This document shows, piece after piece, positions 11,601 through 45,399 of a stretch of 64,000 nt of DNA; within the stretch, counting starts at the first letter, position 1, and every line of letters starts with the position of its first letter. The notes beneath the pieces were generated by a model that saw only the letters and a program-made list of their open reading frames with translations, ran no database searches and was not told the DNA's origin. A program made the translations under genes and the position numbers. The DNA is from Siphlonurus alternatus (taxonomy: Eukaryota > Arthropoda > Insecta > Ephemeroptera > Siphlonuridae). The stretch spans positions 41,582,979 through 41,646,978 of the forward strand of contig OX463780.1 of assembly GCA_949825025.1 (NCBI GenBank), read 5' to 3'.

Positions 11601-14466
11601 CACATTTGAAATTTTTCTGACATTAAAATTTTGTGAAAATTTTACAGGATTGTGCTAATGAACACCATGAAATAGCAGATGATGTTCTTTGTGTTATAAA
11701 TGCATTTGAAGTACCAAGATTTATTTATAACATAGATCTAAAAAAATATGAGCCCGCAGATCAAACTAATTCAATTGCACCTAAACTTTTTGATACTGCA
11801 GATGAGAAAGCAAATTTATTTCGTAACAGGTATGAATATATTTTTAATTAATAAATATTCTGTGTACTTATTGTTTAAGTCAGTGTATAATTAATGTTCA
11901 TTTTGGTCACAGATTCATCATGTTAAAACAATTGACGGAACGTCATCCTCTGTTCAAACCTTCTACAGACAAGTCCACAGATACAGGCGAGAAATTTAAG
12001 ATTTACCCAATAGAACACCTTCTTAGCAGTGCCAAGAGACTGAACAAAATAATCACCATGGGAGTTTTCTGTCAGCTCAAAATTGGTGTCTACCATTTGG
12101 AAGATCCCACTGGCATTGTGCAGCTGGATCTCTCAGAAACAATATCCTTGTCAAGTGCAATAAAATTTTTCTGCAGACAAATTATTAATATATGAAATTT
12201 TAAAATGTAATGTGTTATTCGTGTAAGCTATATAAAGTTATATAAACACTGTTCAAAAATTTAATGTAACAGTTACTTTACTCTCCAATTACAAAAGTTT
12301 TTATTAATTACCCAGTTTGTTTACTTTCTTTCTTTTGCATGTATTTTTGAAATTTTAACTGAAAAAATAGTATTGTTTTAACTTTGATAATGTATAAAAC
12401 TGAAAGAGTTACTGTTTAAAATAAAAAAAAAATTATGCTACATATACAAAATACGTAGTACTCTCTAAGTTCCTCCCTCCCCATTGTATTTAAGCCTTAA
12501 CCAGAAAGCACAACTACCACGTGGGTCTGCATGGAGAGAACTGCATTGTGCTGGCCGAGGGCTGGTATGAGGACAAAGTGTTCCACGCCAACGCCATCGG
12601 CTTCCCACCAGCAGAAACAGCAGCCACCTCACGGTCAGTGTAGCATCAGGATGTTAGATTAGTAGTAATAAACTGAAATCAAATTTGCTAAAAAATATAT
12701 ACCAACTGTCAACTTGAAATTATAAGATATTAAAAAGTTGCTTGCCAATGACGCAATGATATTTATAAATTATTTTGAAAAAACAAACAAACAATATATT
12801 ATAATTAAATACTGTATTGCATCTTTCTTAAATGAAATAAATTCACCAGTGATCTAGCATAATATATTGGGAGACCATCTCCGTCCTGTCGTTTAATAAC
12901 ATGTAACATGTGAAAAAATCTGTAAAAATGAAGAAAAAAAACAAAGATCGGTCTTGTCATTGACTTGCATATTTTGCTTGCTCAGGGCATACCTCGGCAA
13001 TGTGAACATGTTTGGCGGAGACTCCAAGTTCAACAACAAGTCATCAGCCACACTCATCAAAGCTCTTGAAGACAATGTGGATAAGATCATGGTCTTCCTC
13101 TCCGATGTGTGGCTGGACCAGGACAAGGTGGGTGCCAACTGTGCCAACTTTCAAACTGTTCTGAATTTTGTTTTTATTTTTTGATACTTTAATTTTCCTC
13201 ATACACGTTTCAGTCATTTCTCCCTTTTTAAGTACATACAGTACATAATTATAGTAACATGTGTGCTTTAATTTATATTTTCCATTCATGTACTAAATCT
13301 TTCTTCTTTTCTTCAAGTGCCCCCCCATTAAAATTATCAGTATTTTTTTAAATTAAAATGTAAAACTTTGTATATCAGTCAGTGTTTCCGATGTCAAACG
13401 AAGCTTAAAGAGGTACCAAAGTGAATACTTTTTTATATATTTGGGTACGTAAGAATTATTCTGGAATTCATCGTGTGGCTCAATATTTTCGTACGATGTT
13501 TAGTTATTTTACAATGAATTATTTATTTTGAAAAGTGATTCCAAAATTCGTTAGTTAATTTAACCCGGCGTGCGGCCACAGCAGCCGCTGCCAGGGAGGG
13601 TGGGCAGAAAGAGGTTCCTCCGATTCACGAGAGATTCTCGTTGCATCAGTGGCTGTTGCGGCCGCTTGCCGAATTGAATCAACTAACGACTTTTGGAATC
13701 ACTTTTCAAACTAAATAATTGTTAAATAACTAGGCATTGTACAAAAATATTGAGCCACATGGATATCAGAATAATTCTTATGTACCCGAATATGTAAAAA
13801 AAAATATTCACTTTTGTACTCCTTTAAACATTTTTGTATTAATTTTTCCGTATGAGTAACTTTGTTGTTATCTATATTTCAGGTCATGAGAAAGTTGCAG
13901 ACACTGTTTCAAGGCTACTCCTCATACCCACCAATTGCCTTTGTGTTCATGGGGACATTCCTATCCACCAAGTATGGGAGTGCACAGGTTGTACAGCTGA
14001 AGAATTACTTCAAGGCCCTGGGTGACATGATTGCAACATTTCCCAGCCTCGTGCAGCACAGCAAGTTCATCTTTGTACCAGGACCCACAGACCCTGCTTG
14101 TGCCAACATTCTGCCTAGGTACATTGTCTGATATTTGTGTCATATAACAATGCAATCCTGAAAAAGGTTTTATGCTTTGGTAGTAGTTTTAGAAATTACA
14201 TCTGAAAAATAAAATATATTGTTGTATTTTAATATTATTATTTTTTTCTCAGAGAATTAAAAAAATTCCTTCTGGCCCATCAATTTTACTCAGTTAATGA
14301 ATATATTAATTCTAATTACAAAAATTGAGTTTGTTTCAAGGGTATACTTATGTAACATGTGCATGTCAATTTTATACTAATTTTTATAATAATTATAGTT
14401 TAATATTAATTTTTAAGGAAAATGTATTTTTGTCTCTATGTTGTATTATGTACAGCCACAAGAGAA

Positions 14467-14549
<83 letters not shown>

Positions 14550-17500
14550 CATTTTCATAATCATGTTAGAGTTCATGATATATATTATTATATCATGCAT
14601 ATATAAGTCAATATTGCTTTGTGGTAGTTTTCTTTAAAAGATTTCACTTAACTTTTACCTTAAATTAATTAACATTATAAAAAGTAGTGTCTTAATTTTA
14701 TTTTTTTTTTTTTGTTCATTCGTATATCATTCTGTCTGTATTATGAGAATGAAATACAATATTTTTAATGACATGGACAGGCCTCCTCTTCCTCATTTCA
14801 TCTGGGAAGATCTGGAGCGTCGAGTGCCAGGGGCAATATTTACAACCAACCCGTGCCATATCCGTTACTGCACACAGGAGATTGTGGTGATGCGTGAGGA
14901 TGTAATGTCCAAACTGTGCCGCAACACGGTGCACTACCCCACCACTGGTGACATCTATGAGCATGTGAGTCTTTTAATAATTATAAACAGTACAATATTG
15001 TTACATCAAATGTAGATATATAGAGAGTAGAGACCATCATTTCTCTTATCATTAGATGTAACTGAACAGTTATTTGTTCACTTCATACCTTTTTCAAATT
15101 AATCATTTACCAATACCAATTTAAAATACAAATGCTTCTGTTTAATTTATCTCAATTCTCAACAGTTGCATTATTACTTTTATTGCATGATGATTATTTA
15201 TTTAATTTTTTTATTTTGATTATGATTTTTATTGATTACCTTTTTTATATGCATAATTTTTTTATTGTTATTTATTTATTAGTGATACATGAACATGACT
15301 TTAAAAAACATCAATATTTAAAATATTAATTTTAATGAAAATGTTTTCATTTTGACATTTCTTGAAGCAATTTGGGCAAAAACTTAACATTATAGTTTCC
15401 TAATGAATTACTGAACTTTATTTTATCTTCTATAGTTTGCCAAGACGCTGGTGTGCCAGGCTCATCTCACACCCCTACCGCTGTCCGTGCGTCCCGTGTA
15501 CTGGAGCTTCGAGAATGCCTTGCATCTCTACCCCTTACCAGACCTGGTGGTGATTGGGGATACCCTCGCTACCTTTACCGCAGCCCACGCTGACTGCCAG
15601 GTCACCAACCCTGTGAGTTACAGACTTCCTCTAAAAGTGCTTACATTCAATGCTGCAGTGGTGGTTTGTGAGTTGTACCTCTAGTGATATGATTAATAAG
15701 AGTAAAAATTTCAGAAGAGAAAAAAAAAAAAAAAAAAAAAAAATTGTTATATCACAAACCTGCTGCTGCAGTCGCATCTCTAAGATTAAAGGCCCATTAC
15801 ACCAAAACGGCATGTTGACCCATTTTTAATTTTTATATTAAGATCTAAACACTCTGGAGTTAAAAAAAATTTAAAAAAATGCATGGGAGAGAAAATAGCA
15901 ACTAAAATAGAAAAAATCTGGTAACGATGATCTCAAGGTTACCCTCGAGTATTTGACAACAACGAGCTAGGTAGAAGGGAGTAGAGGTGGGGGTGACTGC
16001 TGCCGGTTGTGATGACGTCACACGCCGGAGCGTGCAGAGAAGAATGGAAAGAAGGGACGGCGGGGGGTGCACTCAGGCAGAGGCAGATTTTATGACTCTT
16101 TATGCAAAAAAGCAAGTTTTTAAAGCTATCCCTTACTAATCAGTATTCAATATCAACAAACAGCAATGTTATATTAAAAGAAAAATTATACAATGAATTA
16201 AAATTTGTTTTTGAAATCATATAAAACACATTAATTTGCGTATTTAATATTATACGTATTTATTGGTATTCTGATTGCTACAAAAAATGAACAATTAAAT
16301 TGAGCGATCTAATTAAAATTAATTAGAGGATGTTACAAAAAAATAGATGTAAAAAAGCTCAAGTTGTTATTTCACTCATCTGAATATTATGGATTTTTTT
16401 TTTTTTTTTTTTCCATGGATACACCCCTAAGAGCTAGCTTACAGCTCGCGGTGGGGTATTGGGTAGTAGGGATAAGGTAGGGAACGGATGGTGGCCACGG
16501 TCTGTTACGCGTCCCAGCATTCACTGAGGTGAGGCTGAGGGAACCGTGGAAAACCTCAGTCAGGACGGACACCTCAACTTTTTTTCAATGGACCAAAGCG
16601 ATGTCCAAAGCCTGGGGAACCACACACAAGTGCATCACTGCACTGGGTGGAAAGCGAGACGAATTTTCCCCAGGGAGGGAGCAGCGTATTTTTACTTGAA
16701 ACGGTCACCTATCCAAGTACTAACCACGCTCGACGTAGCCTGACTTCGGTGATCTAACGAGAACCGGTCAATGCACTGCGCCACGCACGCTCGACCTTAT
16801 ATGTATAGTGTTACAAAATAATTTAAAACTCTTTACTGCATTTTAAATGTATACTAATTATATTACCAATATTTTCAACGTACATTGCAAAAAAAAAAAA
16901 AAAAAAAATACTGTGATTAAAAAATGAAACAATAATTGTTGTCCGTATATGTAAAATGATTTAGTTCAAATTCAAATTTTTATTAAATAAATAATAAATT
17001 TAATAAATATATAACGAATTAATCAATTAGTGTCTGTAACTTATCCTCCCTCTTATTATATATTCAGCAACACAATAATATTGTCAAGGTTTGGTAAAAG
17101 TTTAGTTTCTCTTTTTTTATAATATTTTACTGCAGCCAGCAGCTCATAGCAGGTAGTAGGGTAGTAGCCTCCCCCTCCCGCCCAGCCTGTCGCCCACCTC
17201 CTACTTCCCCTAATCTCCTCCTAGCTGCAACGTTGCAACTCCCTCTTGCGTGCTTTCGGCGATATTAATTTGATTATTTTTTTAATTGACCCAAAGTAAA
17301 AAAAAAATGTTTTATGAGGATCAATACAGGTATCTAAATGTATTTCAGTAGTCATATAGTGAAAGGTAATGGGGGCCTTTAATATACACTTGCCACCATT
17401 AAATGTTTGGTTCTTTACATTGAAGTCTGCACACAACATATAGCTTGAGATTTTTCATTCAGAGTATTTTGATATGGACACAGCATGATAGTGCAATGAG

Positions 17501-17756
17501 TACATGTTGATCCAGGAGGGCTGAGAAATTTATAAAAACCTATTTTTTAAATTTCAGAAAAATCAAAGTAACAATACTCATTAAATTCAACCTATATTTT
17601 TAATGTTCCTTTTTACCTATACTATATGAATTTCCTCCCAGTATATTTAACTATTGTCTCGTTTTCCAGGGTTCGTTTTCCAAGAACAAATTCACATTTA
17701 TTGCCTACTGTCCAGCTACCAAGCAGCTGGAAGAGAGTCAAATTGGCGATGACTAA
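8243..17756 (+). CDS. POLE2: DNA polymerase epsilon subunit 2 (complete, 10 coding exons)
   Basis: POLE2 is the B subunit of the leading-strand replicase, with an OB fold and an inactive calcineurin-like phosphoesterase domain. Coding exons: 8243-8310, 10540-10687, 11648-11829, 11913-12141, 12512-12633, 12986-13127, 13883-14118, 14781-14964, 15436-15612, 17670-17756. Together they give 524 residues, against about 527 in vertebrates, with no frame break. Family landmarks in order: [113 protein letters not shown] and PDLVVIGD. Intron 4 uses AT-AC borders. Introns hold a hAT element, a foldback element, a TTAA element and a 5S-derived SINE. The protein should be nuclear. A poly(A) signal follows at 17889. 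Confidence 0.95.
8350..8396 (-). mobile_element. LINE 3' tail fragment
   Basis: About 46 bp, on the minus strand, matches the last coding bases and ATT-repeat tail of the LINE at 43200-43855 (GCCACCGTGGCATTGCCACA, then TTAATATTATTATT). This is a severely 5'-truncated insertion in POLE2 intron 1. Confidence 0.75.
8875..9065. other. GC-richer hairpin island in POLE2 intron 1
   Basis: An island of normal base composition in very AT-rich intron. It holds inverted pairs such as GTAGAACCT with AGGTTCTCCG, and several CTACGG and TGCGGC repeats. A 78-codon plus-strand frame crosses it, but no splice sites join it to POLE2. It may be a mobile-element remnant. Confidence 0.4.
9326..10463. mobile_element. 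hAT-like non-autonomous element
   Basis: The ends are perfect 14-bp inverted repeats (CAGGGTCGGTCTGG). The flanks are an exact 8-bp target duplication, ATATAATA at 9318-9325 and 10464-10471. An 8-bp duplication with CAG..CTG ends is the hAT signature. There is no transposase frame. The terminal 100 bp are GC-rich and the inside AT-rich. It lies in POLE2 intron 1. Confidence 0.9.
12142..12511 (+). other. U12-type AT-AC intron of POLE2
   Basis: The 5' border after codon ACA is ATATCCTTG, matching the minor-spliceosome donor ATATCCTT. Near the 3' end CCTTAAC (12495-12501) fits the U12 branch site, 11-12 nt before the border GCAC/AAC. Using AC restores phase 0 and aligns DLSETNYHVGL with vertebrate DLSKAQFHSGL without a gap. 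No GT-AG choice does this: the nearest GT (12155) needs a longer exon and an unmatched insertion. Confidence 0.85.
13404..13828. mobile_element. Foldback TIR element with TTAA ends
   Basis: Inverted arms of about 150 bp run inward from TTAAAGAGGTACC on the left and the complement of TTTAAAGGAGTAC on the right. The shared inner block is AAGTGATTCCAAAA. A GC-rich loop (GCGGCCGC near 13660) separates the arms. It lies in POLE2 intron 6. Confidence 0.85.
14465..14548. repeat. (AAAT)n microsatellite
   Basis: About 20 units of AAAT. It directly follows sequence resembling a retroelement 3' end (ACAGCCACAAGAG), so it may be an expanded poly(A)-like tail. A similar shorter tract ends near 38110. Confidence 0.9.
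15786..17382. mobile_element. TTAA-bounded TIR element with nested SINE
   Basis: The left end TTAAAGGCCCATTAC and the complement of the right end GTAATGGGGGCCTTTAA form short inverted repeats, and both start at TTAA. The inside has a TGACGTCACAC motif near 16015 and a GC/pyrimidine-rich part near 17160-17225. The 5S-derived SINE at 16394-16799 lies inside it, so this element is older than that insertion. It lies in POLE2 intron 9. No transposase frame is seen. Confidence 0.6.
16394..16799 (-). mobile_element. 5S-rRNA-derived SINE, copy 1
   Basis: On the minus strand, about 67 bp (16768 to 16702) is strongly like the middle of animal 5S rRNA, including CCGGTTCTCGT, ATCACCGAAGTC, GTGGTTAGTACTTGGAT and GGTGACCG. 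This holds the internal promoter of 5S genes. It is preceded by GTGGCGCAGTGCA, which resembles a tRNA A box. A body of about 300 bp follows and ends in an A18 tail (plus-strand T run 16394-16411). Copy 2 is at 38584-38993. Confidence 0.85.
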
Positions 17757-17888
17757 AAATATGGTTCACAGCAAAATAACTTCCCATCATATTTTAAAGT
17801 TAAGAGAGCTTTTGTTAAAATTATTTAGGTCTTATTTGTACAAAATCTTCCACTATATACCTATCACATTTGCCTAAAACATAATTTG

Positions 17889-17894
17889 AATAAA
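17889..17894 (+). terminator. POLE2 polyadenylation signal
   Basis: AATAAA lies 133 bp after the POLE2 stop codon. Confidence 0.6.
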
Positions 17895-19111
17895 CAATTA
17901 AGTACAAACTGAACACAAAAAATGTGTGCATAATTATGTTTGTAACTCTTAGTTATTTTATTTAAATGTAAGAAATTTTAAGTGTTTAATTAATTAAAAG
18001 AATATAAACAATAAAAACAGTTGAACATGCATGTCCTCAGGACCATGAAGCTATAATTTATCCATGCTCAGGACAAATTTTTATTCGGGGAACCATCTCA
18101 CTGTACTTACCTAATTACTGACAGTGAATTTTTTTTTGTAAATTTTTAATTATTACTGAAATTGCATTATTCAGGAAATGTATCATATTTAAATGTAAAG
18201 ATGTATGTATATAACACTGTATAATGATGATAGTCAATGAAACTTTTAAACCAATAAATATAGTAAAGTATTCTTTATTACTATGTATTTTATACAATGC
18301 ATAAACAGAAACATAATACATCAAACCAGATTTATTATATTATAAAGGTAGCAAAACATTTCTTGACTACCTTAAAATCACAATCTCATAGCATATCTTG
18401 TTGAAGCATATGAGGCACCAAAAATATGACTAAAACATCAACTGTTCATGTTATTTTTTTTTTAACGTATAATTTTACAAAACGTTGCGAATTTGGTTGT
18501 TTAATTCAGACTTTCTTGAAACAGCTTTTAGTGTAATAAAATTTATTACGCCAAATGTTGTTAGAAATATCAAAATTAAAAAAAGAAAAGAAAAAGAAAA
18601 TAGAGCAACACATCAGGATTTATTTATCACAATTATAACTAATATACAACCAATTTGCATTGCAAAATAAATATATTAGGAGCTTAAAAGACTGCAAATT
18701 AATACTAAATAATAATAGTAAATATTGATTTAGAATTTAACAGCAGAACAAGTGAATTGCATGTAACTTCAGCAATGCGCATTTTTCAGATGTGTTTTGA
18801 TGTCCAAATGTTCATCTCTGTCCCTCAAAATTAGTTTCTCAATTTTTGTATATTTTCAATAAAAAAACTTTTACAAGAGAAATATTTTTCTTTGCTCTTT
18901 TTAGTAATGTCAAAAATTTCTTTTAGTGTTTTAATTTTCTACTTCATATACTCAAGCACAAGGTGCATAGCATCAATGTATTAATAGATAAAAGGCATAA
19001 AATATAATATACAATATTACAAATCTTAGTTTATGTGTAGATTTGACTGCACACGGTCGTCATCTTTTTTATTTAACACAGGCAGAGATATATACAGCAA
19101 CAGTCTGTCCG

Positions 19112-19228
19112 GTAGTTGCATAGGTGCTGTAGAATCTACTGGTAAACTAAGATATTTTGTATATAATATATAAAATATCTTAGTTTACCAGTACAGATTC
19201 TACAGCACCCAACTGTAGAGTAGTTGCA
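19112..19228. mobile_element. Short foldback with 9-bp direct repeats
   Basis: Arms of about 36 bp (GGTGCTGTAGAATCT, then ACTGGTAAACTAAGATATTT) surround an AT loop; the right arm has two extra bases. GTAGTTGCA occurs on both sides (19112-19120 and 19220-19228), which looks like a 9-bp target duplication as made by Mutator-type elements. Confidence 0.6.
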
Positions 19229-20240
19229 GGAGAAAAAGCAAAAAAGGTAAATATTCGTCTCACAAATACTAATTAAAAATATAATTAAAAACAAACAAAC
19301 TAAATTAGTAACAATTAGATATTAAAAAAAGTTACATAGTTGATCCGAGAGTACTGTATAATATTATACTTAAAATAAAAGATGTACGTGCCATTTTTAA
19401 TACGTTTTATATTTTAAGAATGCATGCATTGAGCGATTAGTTGCATTTGTAATAAAGTAGCAAACAAAATATGAAAAATTAAAATACAATTAGTTTTATA
19501 TTATACTTCAAATGTGAAATTAGGTTCAAAAAGTCCAAAATTTTAACATTTTAAAATTAATTGTAATTTTAGTACAATTAATAATTTAAACAAATTTCAT
19601 TGAAAGTTCTTAGTGCCAGATACAGATAGCACTTCATTTGATACCAATATTTATTGGGTACTAACAATTTTTAGGATATATATAATAAGTGAATTTGCTG
19701 TGAAATAATATTAATATTATTTTTTACCATATTAACAATATGCTTACGAAAAACACCAAATCATTAAAACTAAATCTTAAGATATAGGGCATTTGGTGAT
19801 GAAGATGACCAGCTTAGTCAAACTTATAATTTAAAAATAAAATATTGAGGTAATTATTAACCAAACACACCAAGATCGATTAAGTCTTGCAAGAGATAAT
19901 TCAAAACTCAGGTTTTACTCTAAGCTGGAATAAGAGTGATTTTTAATAAACTGCTTCTTCTTTCACTTCAACCTGTTACTGTTATTATTAACAAGGAATC
20001 CTCAAAAAATGATAGAAAGAAAAAAAAAAAAAAAAAGATACATGGCATACAATAATTATATAATTAATATATGTACCGCTCTGGACAGCATGACTTGCAC
20101 CTGCGCCTCACTTGCTAGAGCTGCAGCTCCAATACACAGAGATGTAGAAATGATTTTTGTTTTATGTTTTTTTTTTTTTTATTTTATTGTCTCTTTCATG
20201 GGCACAATATAATAATATAACATTTGCAATTAATGTTTTG

Positions 20241-20588
20241 TTAAGGGTAAGATAACGCCACCAATGTTAAAACAAATCCCTCACACAAAAATTCTGAAAA
20301 AGATTTAAAATGTTCTCCTCTACACCCCCTCCTATCAGTAGCTAAAATATCAGGCATACAGTTACGATCTACTTTTTGAGTTATGAATTTTTAAAGTTAA
20401 CTAATTTAACATGGAGAAATGGAACTTCCATGTTAAATTAGTCAACTTTAAAAATTCATAACTCAAAAACTAGATCGTATTTGTATACCTGATATTATAG
20501 GGGGTGTAGAGGAGAACATTTTAATTTTTTTTCAGAATTTTCGTGTGAGAGATTTTTTTTAACATTGGTGGCGTTATATTATCCTTAA
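20241..20588. mobile_element. Family A TTAA foldback MITE
   Basis: Complete palindromic element bounded by TTAA. The left end is GGGTAAGATAACGCCACC. The arms share GTTCTCCTCTACACCCC and AACTCAAAAACTAGATCGTA, and the centre is AACATGGAGAAATGGAAC. Confidence 0.92.
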
Positions 20589-21840
20589 GACACTTTTAAG
20601 TCCCGTTTCAGTACTTATAGAGCCTGTTAAATTAAGAAGCAAAAATTAATTACTAGCCAAGTAAAAAAGGGAAATTCCTTATAAGACTATCTGAATATTC
20701 CTTTTTCTTTCTTTCTATTTTTCTTTCAACATATCATTATTTTCCCCAAGCAATCAGATAATGTATCGAATCACAGATTTGTTTATTGAGGTTAAACAAT
20801 TGGGACAACAATTGAGGCGCCTCACATATAATATACCATTATGAACAGTATATTAAAATTAGCCTGACAGTGCATATAGTATATAAATTGGTTCTAAACT
20901 AGTTCAACATCCTCATCAAAACTACTTACTTCCAGTCAGCCATGTAAAATAATTATAAATAAACACATAACTTATCTTAGTATATTTTTATTTCATATAA
21001 GCCATTTATATTTAAATAAGCAGTTACCTTCCTGACAATTGAACAGATTATAATAAAAAGAGGCTATCTTTTTTTTTTCCTATTTTTTACTACGATTTAC
21101 AAAAGAAATTGAGAATGGACAAATTCAATATAATTACATTGATACTTTTAATATGATTATTATAAGATCGTTATCATTATATTAAAATGGTAGGTCCATT
21201 TCATTAAAAAAAAAAAAAAAAATTGATTAATATTGCAGTATCAGATTTATCAATGCAATCTGAATATTTTTATATTATATAAGCAAGTCCGTCATTCCCT
21301 CATTAAGTTCATAAAGTTTTTTTTTTTTTTTTTTTAAATATTCTTTTTCTTTTTTTTTTTCCTTTTTTTTAGTACAAGCTAATCATTGATAATATTTTTA
21401 TATTCTGAAACAAGAAATAGTAGGGTACAACCAAAAGAAAATTATAGCATATTTACATTAAAAAAAAAATGAGGAAAAATAATGAGAATACGTACATACA
21501 TTAAAGACATACATGTACAATATTATTAATAATTTCATTTATAATTGCATCTGTGTTCCAAAATTAAATTCCAAGACTCTGAAAAACAACTCCAATAGAA
21601 GAACTCTGCAGCACAAAATTCACATAATTTCGGAACAAGACTACACAGCTATGTCTGCAGTTAATTAAATTATCATTAGATTGATTCAGTCTCTCCTCAA
21701 GGCAAAGGTTTGTAATGAAAATGTAGCAACTGGAGAAATGCCACCACTACATTTAGCACACATTAATGGGGAGGGCTGAAGGGGTTAAATAAACTTTTTT
21801 AATGTAATGTGGGATACATACATGAGCGTTTCCACAAGTA

Positions 21841-21846
21841 TTTATT
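21841..21846 (-). terminator. Candidate poly(A) signal for the long EGLN isoform
   Basis: AATAAA on the minus strand, 59 bp after the stop codon at 21905-21907. Confidence 0.45.
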
Positions 21847-21904
21847 GTTCTTATAAATAAGGAGTCTTCAACAATATTTTCAGAGTCTGCTACTAATTGG
21901 TGAA

Positions 21905-45335
<23,431 letters not shown>

Positions 45336-45389
45336 GATCACTGGCGGCACTGAATTTCCTTGTCTGCCCTTGCGCTTTCAGTGTTGCCA

Positions 45390-45394
45390 ACGTG
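45390..45394 (+). promoter_or_regulatory. ACGTG core 55 bp upstream of the EGLN start
   Basis: AACGTGAAC lies just upstream of the EGLN start codon. Further ACGTG cores occur at 45997, 46145, 46330 (minus strand) and 46421, giving five within about 1 kb. They are candidate HIF-binding sites for feedback control. Confidence 0.4.
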
Positions 45395-45399
45395 AACAT

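Larger units (their letters stand above)
17900..21840. other. Gene-free spacer between convergent POLE2 and EGLN
   Basis: AT-rich sequence with many A and T runs. It holds a short foldback (19112-19228) and one complete family A MITE (20241-20588). No splice-bounded frame or RNA gene is seen. Confidence 0.6.

Noticed and set aside
12150..12160. GT donor for POLE2 exon 4 at 12155
   Set aside because: It needs an acceptor at tttaag (12494), right where the branch site lies, and adds residues absent from the family; the AT-AC solution aligns without a gap.
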